DNA of 64,000 nt from Scilla litardierei (Eukaryota > Streptophyta > Magnoliopsida > Asparagales > Asparagaceae): assembly GCA_030789695.1 (NCBI GenBank), contig CM061141.1, forward strand, positions 280,123,871 through 280,187,870, given 5' to 3'. This document shows positions 22,653-33,637 of the stretch, piece after piece. The notes beneath the pieces were generated by a model. The model was not told the DNA's origin. It saw only the letters and a program-made list of their open reading frames with translations, and did not search any database. Within the stretch, counting starts at the first letter, position 1; the number at the start of each line of letters is the position of its first letter. The position numbers and the translations under genes are program-made.

Positions 22653-24457
22653 TGATCACTCCATATTTTACACCTTTTTTCTGCTTGTTTGCATGTCATT
22701 TAGATCGCCCATATCACGTTTTTCACGATTATTCGACAATATTGCGATGCTTTTCACGATTTCTTGTTTTTGTCGTATTTCAGGAGATTTGGAGCGATTT
22801 GGAGTGATTCTAAGATGCACCCACTCCGGAGTGTCACCCGTGACTCTTTTGAGGGGAATTCTGCGATTGGAGAGGAGTGGAAGAAGAAAGAACGTCGTAG
22901 GAGCGACGAGGGAGCAAAAATACGAAGATTGGGCATTTTCAGCATGTCACTCGGCCGAGTGAAGGAGTCACTCGGCCGACCATCGTCAGCCCGCTCGGCC
23001 GGCCAGATCGGACACGCAAAAGATAGAGATCAGCGTGCACTCGGCAGACCATCACCAGCCCACTCGGCCGACCACGGAGACACCACTCGCCCAAGTGGCA
23101 TCAAGACGACGACAACCAAAATTCCCAACTTACTGTAATCCGTCAGTAAAGCCCCGAGTTTCGACTCGGCCGAGTGAAGAAACCCCATCGGCCGAGTTGA
23201 AGAATGTCACTCGGCCGAGTGACTCTCGAGGAGCCGACGCCCAAAAGTCCAGACTTACTGGAATCAGTTAGGGTTTGTCACTCGACCGAATGACATTTGT
23301 CACTCGACCGAGTGAGCCGTGCTGCCTGTAGCGTAAAGTGCGATTTTCAAGCTACGCATGGGCAGTTTTGTCACAGTTTTTGGGCGATTTTGGGGGGTAT
23401 TTAACCCCAGTTTTTAACCTAGTTTAGGGAGCTTTTCTCATACTTTTGGCAGCCTTTTTAGAATATGTTTTAGGAGATTAGATTTAGTTCTTTTGGAGAG
23501 AGAGAAAAAGTGTTATTTTGTTGGATGCTATTGAATCTTCATTGGTTTGTCTCTCTTTCTATCAAAAATCTCATTTTTATTGATATATTTTCCATTGCAA
23601 TGAATTCTATTGATATTTCTATTGAATTCCCAATGATTTGCACTATGAATTGTGAGTAGTTTTATCGTCTTAGGGCATAGGGATGAACCCTACGAACCAT
23701 ATTTCTAATTTGTGATGAATTGGTGAAATTATTGCTAGAATTGATTAGGGTTAGTTTGGTATCGATTTAAAACGAATAGCTAGGGATTCATACCGATTGG
23801 GATTTCCAAGAGATTGGATCCCAACTCGATAGGAAGCCCTAGAAATTCGAATTGGGTAACAATTGGGTTTCTCTGGAATCGGTTTGCAAGAGATTGGACC
23901 GAAACTAAGGTTTTCGATTGTAATTCTATACTAATACCCGTTTGCAAGAGATTGGACGGGTAGGAACTATCCCAACCTAGGTCGTAGCTCAAGTTTGCAC
24001 GAGAGTGGGCTCGAGATACGATTGAACGATGATGCTGTTCTTCACGCTAGCTTGCCTAGGTTAGGATTTGCAAGAGATTGTACCCTACCCTAGGTTTGCT
24101 ATAGACCGGCAATAGCGCGAGAGCGCGAGCTTGGTTCTACATTTAATTGCAACTAGTTCACCTGAATTTCATGTCTAGCAATTGTGAAACCTACGAATCA
24201 CAATGACGAGATACGGTTTGTAGCGGGGATTCCCTATCCCTAGTCGTTTTTATTAATTTGATATTTTCTTTATACGATTGAACGACTGTGACCGCTTTAT
24301 TGCGAATATTTCTCGACTGTTCTTATAGCCAGGTGAATTGAAGAAGACACCGTCATTTGCCCTCCTTGTGTTCGATACCCGCTCGTCGCTACACCGTGCG
24401 CTTACGGTAAGACTAGCGAGTCCCCCGTCTCTGGTGTGTGTTTGGGGCGGGCGATCA
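22653..24457 (+). repeat. 3' LTR of element A
   Basis: About 1805 bp, partner of 864-2670. Palindromes run from about 22947 to 23310, the TATTTAA box is at 23398-23404 and the hairpin series is at about 23795-24110. Several palindromes have lost symmetry by CG-to-TG/CA-type changes (for example CTCGACCGAG), as expected for methylated repeats. Confidence 0.94.
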
Positions 24458-24462
24458 ACAGC

Positions 24463-25344
24463 CAATAAAAACTTTAATATTGTAGTATTGGGCTGCATGC
24501 CAATGGGCTAAATAGTTTGCCCAATTACCACTTGTAGGGGGGGGTTAAAAATACCTCTAAACAGAACCCTAACCCTTAAATTAGGGTTATGGTTTGTTTA
24601 AGAAGAAAAATAGCACCCCCTCAACCCATTTATATTTATTTATTTAATTACTGGGCTTCTGGCCCATCAGGGAGGCACATGCCTCTTCTCCCCTTACCCT
24701 AATTAGGGCTTTAAGGGAGAAAATTTGGGTTTGGTAAAGTCAGCCGCCAGGAAAACGAAAAGACCCCCAAAAAAATTTTGTTTTGTTTTTCTCGTTCCTA
24801 TTTGAGTGCAATAGGAGTGGAGGGGGCCGGAACGGCGCCCCCTCACCTACCCTATTGATTTCGGTTGGGGGGCTGGAACAGTCCCCCCTTCTCCTATATG
24901 TTCGTGACTACGCCGCCCCCCGTCAGGGGGGTGTTGCACCGTCGGATGCCCCCCCGACAGGGGGGAGCTGTAGGACCCCCTCGGCATGCAAGGAGAGCCC
25001 CCCTCCGATAGGGAGGGGGGCGGAGATCAGGGCTCCGGCGATGGGAGGTTGGCGCATAAGGATCCCCCCCTCCGACAGGGAGGGGGGTGGTGATCTACAG
25101 GTCCCCCCCCGACGGGGGGTTCTTCCGTCGACTTAAAGCCCCGTGCCACCGCAGAGCGGTGCACTAGGAGGGCACCCCTCCGACAGGGAGGGGGCCGTCG
25201 ATCGCCATGGGGGGATCCGGCAAAAAAGAAGAACCCCCCAGGGGTGGCCGGAGATCAGAAGACCCCCTACGGGGGGGGGGGGGGGGGAGGTGCTCCGACG
25301 ACAAACGGGGGATACTGCCCAATTATCCAATTTGCAATCAGAGG
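24463..25344. repeat. GC-rich stretch with C-run/G-run hairpin array
   Basis: Non-coding DNA to the right of element A. Between about 24912 and 25290 there are at least six hairpins of the form C5-7(TCC) GACA/GATA/GTCA (GGA)G5-7, and a 17-base G run at about 25267-25285. No protein domain is recognisable. It may be the 5' untranslated part of the Copia-like fragment to its right (minus strand), but this is uncertain. Confidence 0.5.
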
Positions 25345-25870
25345 AATTTTTTGTTTGAAATTTGTTTAATCAATAAATCTATTTGCTTAAAATTTGTTTT
25401 CTTGTTTATCTTGCTTAAAATTTTTGCTATAGATATCTTAGACAAACATAATCACAGATTTTTCATACGCATATAAAATTATGATCTAGGAAAAAATTTA
25501 CCTCTAGATCGATGATCTAGGGAAGAATAAATATAATCTATAGATAAAAATCCCCGATTCCGGTGCCCCGTGGAAATCGCCCCAACGGATCGCTGTAACT
25601 AAAGATTCCAAGTGATCGACCTTCAACGCGCAGAAATCGCCGCAACGGATCGCAACAACCAAGATTCCTAAGCGCGATGAGGGTGATTTGAGGGGATAAA
25701 AAGAGAAGCTAAAAAACGAGAGCTCACGTGCTAATAACGTGTTAGAACTCAAAAGAAAGAGTAACCATGGCTCAAGGCTATGGTTCTCTATTTATTCAAC
25801 AAGATGGAATACCAAAGGGGTAAGAAGCCCAAGGGACCCACTTAGTAGAGGAGTGTAATGAAAGATAATG
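25345..25870 (-). mobile_element. Fragment of a Copia-like LTR retrotransposon (LTR edge and leader)
   Basis: On the minus strand, the junction at about 25725-25740 reads AACACGTTATTAGCACGTGAGC. Closely similar words mark the LTR end and primer site of many plant Copia elements, as I recall them. To its left, in minus sense, lies a leader-like stretch that repeats CAACGGATCG on the plus strand (25576 and 25640). To its right begins a likely LTR (from about 25739). No gag or pol remains in the window. Confidence 0.4.
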
Positions 25871-25899
25871 AGGGGAGGGAGGCCAAAGGCCTCCCTCAA

Positions 25900-26249
25900 C
25901 TCACAACAGAATTATATTTTTACCCTAATTTATTGTTCTTTTAAATTTTGGCTGTGAAAATAGTTTTTTGGAAAACAAAAATTTCGCTGTGGAAAATCTC
26001 AAGTGAACCTTCGGTGCCCGCTAAATTTTTTTACGCTAATTTATTGTTCAGTACAGAAGGCGGCCACGCCGAATTTGTTGTTCTATGCTAATTTGTTGTT
26101 CCACACCGAAGGCGTCAGTGTCGCTAAATATGTTTACGCTAATTTGTTGTTCTTTTAAATTTTGACTGTGGAAATAATTTTTTGGTTAACAAAGATTTTG
26201 CAGGGAAAATCTTAAGTAAACCGTGCCTGCGGGCACGTGTTATGACTAG
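25900..26249 (+). mobile_element. Helitron-like 3' terminus
   Basis: The stretch ends with a 6-bp hairpin (CGTGCC / GGCACG, 26222-26237), an 8-base spacer and CTAG at 26246-26249 followed by T. That is the classic 3' end of plant Helitrons. Upstream are repeated words GCTAATTTGTTGTTC and TTTTAAATTTTG(G/A)CTGTG at about 25925-25960 and 26085-26175. The 5' end (expected TC after A) was not identified. Confidence 0.45.
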
Positions 26250-26259
26250 TATATATATT

Positions 26260-27707
26260 GGGGACTATACGTTATCTTTATTGAATCTGAAAAAAAGTAC
26301 AAGTACAAGGATCTAGGAATATCAGGATAGTGTTAGTTGTGCAAGGATATGGCACATGCACCGTCCCTTTGCCACTACATGAACCCTTCCTCTACCCAAA
26401 GAGCCTAATATATCATACAGAGGTACAAGAGAGAACAAGAACAATCTACACTAATGACCCCCAATTAAAAAGGGATGCACGGTCCGCCTCCTGGTCCCAC
26501 TCAATGTGCCTCAGGGCAATTCTGACGTCAGCAGCAATGTCCTCAAAGAGTTGAGTCTGAATCTGGCTTACTCCTACAAAAATACTCCTATTCCTCTCCA
26601 TCCATATGTGCCAATTCATTGCAGCTAATACAGTCTTAGCAAGAATGGCAACACGATCCTTTGTGATAGCTAGATAGCAACAAATCGCCGACACTAGCAA
26701 GGGAGGTAGGCAGAGTAGCAGTGATCCCTAACTTGAGAAAACTCCTGCAAAAGAGATAATTAGTAAAACTGCATTCAAAAAAGACATGGTCCACACTCTC
26801 ATGTGCATTATTAGAGCATATGACACAAAAAGGTGAAGTAGGCACTCCCCAGCGTCCGAGTTTGTCTCGAGTGAGTAGTTTCTTGTGAAAAGCACGTAGC
26901 AGAGTAATAGCCACTTTTGGGATATGCCCCTGATACCATACCACTATGAAGTAGGGGAATATGGGTCTAATAGCGCGAGCTCCATCCCAGGCATCGTGCA
27001 GATATGGGGAATTAGAGTTCCAACCTCAAGGATCCTCACCAAAAATAAGTGAGATAGAGTCAATAGCCGATCTAACAGGTAAGAGACTAGCAGTGTTAAT
27101 CCATCCCCCCGCCGTCCAGTAATCGCACACCAATTTCCTTTCCTCACCAATCGGCACATCATAAGTGTCACAAAGCGGACCACAAGGAAGCCAGTTATCA
27201 TAGCAAAAGAGAGTAGCGGTTCCGTCTCTGACAATGTGTTTGTAAGCTTCTTGGTAAATTCTCTACACTGGAATATAAATTTTCATGTCCCAGATTGCAT
27301 AGGGTTGCTTTTGGCCAAGAAGAAACCCGTATTACTCAGGTACTGACGTCTCATATAGGTAGCCCAAGTACCATCATGAGTAAGCATATGCCAAGTCAAC
27401 TTGACACCATAAGCGTTGTTTAATTCAGAGAAACACCTAAGCCCCACTCCCCCCTCCTGCTTGGGGGCACAAAGGTCTTCCCAAGCCCAAGTATAAGATT
27501 TCCCCCAAATAAATTTCCTGTAGATGGAGTTGAGAGTACTCAAGACAGACTTGGGGATTCTGAAAGCATGTATCCAGAAAGCCACCATACCATAACTGTC
27601 AGCTTTAACAAGTTCAATGCGCCCCGCAATAGATAAAAGTGACGAAGACCATACATGCAATCTGTTCCTGCATCTATCAATCAGCCGAGTGTACATCGAG
27701 GTTTTAG
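26260..27707 (-). pseudogene. 5'-truncated LINE (non-LTR retrotransposon), end of ORF2
   Basis: Three consecutive minus-strand segments carry the C-terminal part of a plant LINE ORF2. At 27300-27700 is the post-RT region (RIELVKADSYGMVAFWIH, WAWEDLCAPKQEGGVGLR). At about 26640-26944 is a zinc-binding RVT-type region (SPFCVICSN, ESVDHVFFECSF). At 26446-26640 is the common LINE ending (AAMNWHIWMERNRSIF). Frameshifts separate the parts. The catalytic RT is missing because the copy stops at 27707, where it abuts element E's LTR. No clear poly(A) tail or target duplication was found at the 3' side near 26260. Confidence 0.75.
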
Positions 27708-28539
27708 GATGATCTCTCTTGCTTTTATTGAATTCTCCATTGTTATTTCTATGATCCATGAATAGTCTTATCTAGGGCTAATGGATAAGCCCTAGGATCT
27801 TAGGATTTAGATATAAAGTTAGGATTTTTATGTTGTTTTGGTATAAAAGGGATGTGTTTTGGTTAATCCAGACAAGTTTGTAAGAGATTCCAAATAGGGT
27901 TCCTGACCATGATAGTGGCATGCACTTTGGACGGTTATCCTATGAACTTAATTAGGTATGTTAGTGAATCCAATTAGGGTTCGTGACCACGATAGTGGTG
28001 CACACTTTGATGGGAATTACCGACCTCCTATATTACTATTGATGACTACGATAGTAGCGTCAATGAGAGCCACCAAATCACAGATTAAAGCTCTAATCTA
28101 CGAGGTGGTGTGAGCACAAATTGAGAATAGTTGTCGATCGTAATGCACAGATCGTGTGAGTCTATCCACAAGGTGGGGCTAACCCGAGATACGTTAGACG
28201 AGTGGCACGAAGATAGTTGGCCATGACTTCTACATTTTAGATGCGACAATCTCTCTCTAATAAAGCCAATTCAACGTGAGAATTCTAACCTAGCATTGAC
28301 ATCCGACGGTCCTTGTGGTGACTCCTATTGCCCTAGTCTTTTTATATTGTTGATAACCCCGTTAGGAGATGATCATGACAACCATCTTTGAATATGCATG
28401 CTGACATTATTCTGAGACTTAGAAAATACCCAAGACTATATAAGCATCACCTCCCTGTGGGATCGATATCTTTCTATATTACAAAGCTCTGACACCGTGC
28501 ACTTGCGGTAGTTTTCGGGTGTCAACCTGGAGCACATCA
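27708..28539 (+). repeat. 5' LTR of element E (5'-truncated)
   Basis: Aligns with 62418-62963 of the 3' LTR and extends beyond it to the primer site. About 1 kb of the LTR start, present at 61425-62417, is missing here, replaced by the LINE. It contains three hairpins with a GATA loop (27907-27918, 27987-27998, 28046-28057). It ends with the conserved ACCG...CGGT segment and ...CACATCA. Confidence 0.82.
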
Positions 28540-28545
28540 AGCTTT

Positions 28546-28562
28546 TAGCACCGTTGCCGGGG
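28546..28562 (+). other. Primer-binding site, element E (diverged)
   Basis: TAGCACCGTTGCCGGGG, two G-to-A changes from the tRNA-Asp-type site of A and C. Confidence 0.8.
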
Positions 28563-28697
28563 AGGTAACGGTTTATACTTGGTTTTATTTCTTTATCGAA
28601 GAACTTGTTAGATACTCTTACCATCTCTTATCTTTCCATATTTTTATTCATTTTATTCCTTTGCTACTGACAATTTTCTCTGAGTTGTTGCTTGTGC

Positions 28698-29868
28698 ATG
28701 AACACTCACCTCGGGTGTTCTGATGATCAATTATTAATTGACCCCGAGATTGAAAGAACAGTGGTGGCTCAGAGCAGAAAAGAGGAGACATATTTTTCAG
28801 GATTCAATGGCAGAAGCAACTAATACTCCTCCGCGTACTGGCAACATCCGGGATCACTTGCAGCCCAACTTATACAGTATATCCTCTATCTTGAGACCGC
28901 AGCTGTCGACTGGAAATTTCGAATTGAAGACGGGGCTGATAAATTTGATGCAGCTGGACCCTTTTCGTGGGCATACATACAAGAATCCCAACCATTACAT
29001 AGTTCTCTTCTTGGAAAAGTACAACACTTTCCAAGTGAATGATGTGAGCAGTGATGCGATAAAGCTCAGATGTTCACTTTACAGGACAAGGCCGCTTATT
29101 AGTTGAGGGTACACCCCACGAATACTTTCACGACTTGGGAACAGTTAGCCTTAGCCTTCATCAACAAGTTTTATCCACAATCCAAATCGGTAAGGATCAG
29201 AGGGGCGATCACCAACCTTAAGCAGCTTCAACATGAGTTATTATATGAAGCTTGGGAGCGATTTAAGGACCTGCAACATCAGTGCCCACACCACGGCATA
29301 CCGGATTGGGACTTTATTCAGAGCTTTTACAATGGTCTCAAGCCCGACACCAAAATGATCATCGACGCCTCTGCGCAAGGTGCACTGTTATCCAAGCCAC
29401 CAAAGGAGGCCACCTCATCGCTAGAAAAAATGGCCTCCAACAACCAACAATGGAGCAATGAACGCTCGACACTTAGAGGTACAAGTTCAGAGGTGAAGAT
29501 TGCTACACAGCTTGAGGGCCCGCTTGAGACTCTTTGCAAACAGGTTACACAAATTGAGCAGAGATTGGACGCTATCCCTACTACTTCCAGAGCGCCAGTT
29601 TATGCTACACATGAAGAGTACGCCGAGCAAGGGTACGCTCCAATAGAAGGGTCCTGCGAAGAAACGTGCGTACCGGTGGAGCAAGTCAATTATATAACAG
29701 GTGAGGGGAGACCTCAGTGGTCAAATCCGATGTTGAGATCACATTCCAGATTTTCATACAGCAACCCCAATGGAGCATTAACCACTGTCCCAACCGGGGC
29801 CACCATTACCTCCTTAGCAGCAAGGGCCACCACCACAGCAGCAGCAACAATATGGATTCAGGCCATCT
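28698..29868 (+). pseudogene. gag-protease of element E, 5' part (broken)
   Basis: Starts at an ATG at 28698 (with DPEIERTV, as in B) and continues through frameshifts and a stop near 29104. It carries a recognisable plant gag domain (LKTGLINLMQLDPF, FINKFYPQSKSVRIR, LLYEAWERFKDLQHQCPHH, FYNGLKPDTKMIIDA) and then a Gln/Pro-rich region. It is cut at 29868 by element D and resumes at 52260 after the duplicated CCATC. Confidence 0.85.
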
Positions 29869-32360
29869 GTAACGACTGCTTTTCGTGTATCTGGATTTAA
29901 TATAATATAACATATGTTTTGGTGGATTTTCTCCTCTTGTGTGGTTTTCGTCTCCGTAGATTTCATTTTCGATCGATTCGTCGTATTTTCTCGCTTCTTC
30001 CTTAGGATTGTCGATTTCGGAGTAAGTCACTCGTGACGGACTTCATAACGGCCGTATCTAACTGTTAGATCAAGCCTAGGAGTCTTAGGAATCGATCCCG
30101 GGGCCCCGCGCTCCGTATCGGTACTTTTCTGTGCTCATTAGCCGGTGTAAGAAGGGCCACCGACCGACTAGATGACGATCCAGTCGGTCGGCAAGCCTTC
30201 TTGGACCGACTAGTTAGCTTTCTAAATTTCTCAGGAGTTACTGTTTATCGTTAGTCGGTCTAAGAACGTTGGTTGACCGACTAGGTTGCAAACTAGTCGG
30301 TCAGCAATACTTCTTGAACCGACTAACTCATCAAATTATTTTTGTATCAGTTACTGTTCACTCTTAGTCGGTCTAAGAACGTTCATCGACCGACTAGATG
30401 CCAAACTAGTCGGTCAGTACTTGTTCATGGACCGACTAACTCTAGAATCCTATTTTCGTTCAGGAGTTACTGTTTGCACTTAGTCGGTCTGCGTTGGTCG
30501 ACCGACCGACTAGTTGCCAAACTAGTCGGTCAGTGGTTGCTCTTTGACCGACTAACCAGTGTCAAAACCCTAATTTCTGGGCAGCCGCCAGCCTAGCCTA
30601 TTTAAACCCAACCCATTCGACTTCTTCTTCTCCAACACGACCCAAAACCCTAAAAACTTCCCCCTTCAGCCCCCATCTTCCTCCAAGCTTCATTTCTCCA
30701 TTCCAAGCCTCAAATCCATCATCCAATCCATCCATCTACTCTATCTACCTCTCATCTTCCCCAAATCTTCATCAAAATCCATCAAATCCCCAAATCCCCC
30801 AAAACCCTAGTTTCCCCAAACTTCTCCAATCTCTTCCAGGTCTGATCCTAGGGTTCCCCGGAGTGTTCCTTCCGTCTTCTCTCGGTAAGAAATCGTTCTA
30901 CCGTTGTTTTCATAACTTATTGATAATTTTGGTGAAACCCTAATTAATTTCATGTTGTTTGTTGATTGTCCCCCAAAACAGCGATTTCCCCCGTAGGTAG
31001 CTCCCGTGTGACGAAGTGATCGTCAATCCCCGGTGCTAGGCAAGTGAAACTTGCCACTTAGGGTTTAGGCCATGTTTTAGGCCATTTGCATGTTGTAGGC
31101 GTAAAAGAGGCTAGGCGACGAAATGATACTCGCCTAGGCACAAATTGGGGAATTAGCTTGACAACGAAGCTAATTCCGACTTTTAGCGTGTTGCACAATT
31201 ACCATGTCATGTTTACTTTCAATTAACGGTACGCGAATATGTCATGTCATTGCATTTCGCCTGTCACGTTTAATTTAATTAACGGTACGCAAATAAATTG
31301 TCATGATCTCGCATTCCTTAGGTATTGCTGTGATTGCGTAGCTTCGCTACAATGTTGTGTTCCTGGCTCGTGTTCCAGAAGCGGGCCATGTGTTGGTTGA
31401 TAGCCAATGCCCGAATTGCGTGTTCCGGCTAGGTGTTCCCTACGCCATACTAGTGTTCCTGGCTCGTGACCAGAAGCGAGCATAATGAGTTGCTAACCCC
31501 AACGCTCGATACATTGAATTGTGAACTAAGAATGCGAGCTCAATGGCGGGGCAACCCTAGGCTCACTAGATGAGCTCAATGTGCAGGGACCCCAGGCTCC
31601 ATATCGTGTGAATATTGGGTAGTGTTTAGTGCCGATCGGTCTGAAATGCTATGCCATTCAGCGAATGGCCTAAACACCTACAAAATGTGAATTGATTGAA
31701 TTGATAGTAGCTTGGCTACTCTTGTCTTGTCCCGATGATTGTTCTCTTGTACAAATTGTCTCGCCATGTTTTAATTGTGCACTCATGTTATAACTGCCAT
31801 GTCATGCATACTAAACTGCTAGGTTGCTAGATGCCTCACTTTTAGTTTCCTTGCCCAAGTCTTTTTAGACTTGCTGACATGTGCCCCTTTACTCTTTTGG
31901 GTGACACATGTTAGATCCTGAGCCCGAGTACCTCGTTGAGGACGAGGTGTTTGCCGACGCCGAGCCCGAGCTTGTGTTTGACGGGGAGTATGTGGACACT
32001 GGGGACCAGTCTTAGTGTCTTCGTGTGTTTTACTTTTGTTAGACAGTTGTTTTGTTATCGGTGCGTAGCACCTATACTTTGTTGTTGTCGTTGCTTTTGT
32101 TGGCCTTGTTCTGGGCCTTAGACTCTTTTCTTTTAGCCTGGTGGCTTTTCTGGATGTCGAACTTATTTGTGATGTTGGACAATATTTGTGAGATGTGAAT
32201 TTTATTTCAGTCTCTCCTTGTGTTATTATTGCTATTCTGTTGTGGTTACAGGGACCTGTTTTTGCATTGTGGACGCTTATCGGGTTTGGGGCTTCACAGC
32301 TCCACTCTCGTGCGGACCTTTTCACGTCTCGCCTCCATTTTAGGGAAGCGGGGCGTGACA
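29869..32360 (+). repeat. 5' LTR of element D
   Basis: 2492 bp, begins TGTAACGACTGC and ends GGGCGTGACA. It contains the CTAGTCGGTC/GACCGACTAG array (30161-30556), TATTTAAA at 30599-30606, a strong splice-donor-like sequence CTCG-GTAAGA at 30881-30890, and a short acidic open frame at about 31914-32000. Confidence 0.94.
30161..30606 (+). promoter_or_regulatory. U3 inverted-motif array and TATA box, element D
   Basis: Four pairs of ACTAGTCGGTC and its inverse GACCGACTAG-type words alternate over about 400 bp. Each pair is separated by 10-30 bases and the array is followed closely by TATTTAAA. Although D is a chromovirus unrelated to A, B and C at the LTR level, the layout of CG-containing palindromic words upstream of TATA is the same. 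Regulatory role inferred. Confidence 0.65.
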
Positions 32361-32505
32361 GGTTTTAGTGGTGGCCCATGCAGGTCCTCTTCTGTAACTG
32401 CGATTTTTGGAATAGCGATAATAATATTAGAATGTCTAATAAATTAAGTTCGACGTCCGAGTCATAAGCTATGAGTCTAATCTGATTTGTTCTCCGTGTC
32501 ATTAG

Positions 32506-33637
32506 ATGGCAGGAAGGCGTTTCACCCGTGGTGGGGGCAGTGGTGCGCTCCCTCATGATGAGGAGCCTGAGCGGGAACCCACCAGCGGTGAGATGATGCG
32601 GATGATGATCCAGATGATGCAAGTGTAGCAGGGCGTGCTTTTGCAAGTCCAGAATGCTCCACCTGCTCGAGCTGCCCGGGTTCTTCCGGATGCCCCTCGC
32701 TCTGAGCCAGGAGCGAAGCAATTTTGGGAGCTGGGTCCCGCATATTTTGATGGTTCTGAGGGTCCTCTGGCTGCCGATGAGTGGATTCGGAACGTCGAGG
32801 ACAATCTGAAGATGGCCAAGATCACCCCGGCTGGATGGGTTGATTTGGCGAAGAGGCAGCTCAAGGATAACGCCAGGAATTGGTGGGATGCAGAAGAGAA
32901 GTTGTTGGTGGAGCCGATTGCTTGGGCTACCTTCAAGGCCAGATTTGAGGGTGAGTTCTTCCCGAAGGCTGCCAAGGAGGAGATGCTGCAGCGTTTTATC
33001 GATTTGAAGCAAGGGAACTCGTCGGTGGACTTGTACCACCAGGAGTTCATGAGGCTTAGTCGGTTTGCGCCGAAGATGGTGCAGGACGCTGAGGAGAGAG
33101 CTCAGAGGTTCCTGCAGGGGCTTGCTTCGGAGCTCCAGAGTTTTGTGACCTCTTCTGACCGGGAATCTTATCAGAAGGTTCTGGTAGCTGCCAAGAGGCA
33201 GGAGCTGCTCGTGAACCAGAGGAAGGGGTCGGTTGTTGGTGCTGGGAAGAGGCCTGTGGAGCAGGCGAGGGCTGTGGTTAGACCTGGATTCAGGCCTAAT
33301 CAGTCCGCTCAGTTTAAGAGGCCAGGAGGGTCTATTCCGAAGATCTGCCATTTCTGTGGCAAGCCTAGTCACGTCAAGGATCAGTGTCGGAAGTTTCTGG
33401 GCCAGTGTCTGGTTTGCGGTGATGCTTCTCATGTCGCGAAGGATTGTCGGCATGCGGATCCGTTGCGGAGGGCTCCTGTTGCAGCTCAGCCGTTGCAGTA
33501 TCGAGCGCCTGTTCCTGCTGGACGTGGAGCAGCTCTTGTTCTGCAGAGGCAGGCTTTTCGGCAGGCTGTTCCGCCGAGGAGGCAGGCTTTTCTGATGACC
33601 GCTGCGGAGAGCGCGGCTGTGGATGAGGTTATCACAG
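32506..33637 (+). pseudogene. gag of element D (one in-frame stop)
   Basis: ATG at 32506, just after a splice-acceptor-like CATTAG. A TAG at 32626-32628 interrupts the frame after 40 codons; downstream it is open. The gag domain covers roughly residues 80-245 (WDAEEKLLVEPIAWATFK, FIDLKQGNSSVDLYHQEF). Two CCHC zinc knuckles (C-X2-C-X4-H-X4-C) near 33346-33387 and 33406-33447 bind the genomic RNA. The last in-frame codons before 33637 join to pol through an intron-like gap. Confidence 0.85.

Larger units (their letters stand above)
864..24457 (+). mobile_element. Element A: Athila-like Ty3/gypsy LTR retrotransposon, interrupted by element B
   Basis: A complete but decayed LTR retrotransposon bounded by direct LTRs (864-2670 and 22653-24457) that begin TGATCACTCC and end GATCA. 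A perfect 5-bp target duplication, ACAGC, lies at 859-863 and 24458-24462. Internal order is tRNA-Asp-type primer site, gag-protease, an intergenic palindrome array with TATA box, ORF2, a long 3' region and a purine tract. No reverse transcriptase, RNase H or integrase is present, so A depended on pol supplied by another element. Element B is inserted in gag at 3328-15253 and the gag frame resumes exactly after it. The LTRs differ at a few percent of positions by eye. Gag-protease has three in-frame stops and ORF2 one, so A is dead as a protein source. Confidence 0.93.
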
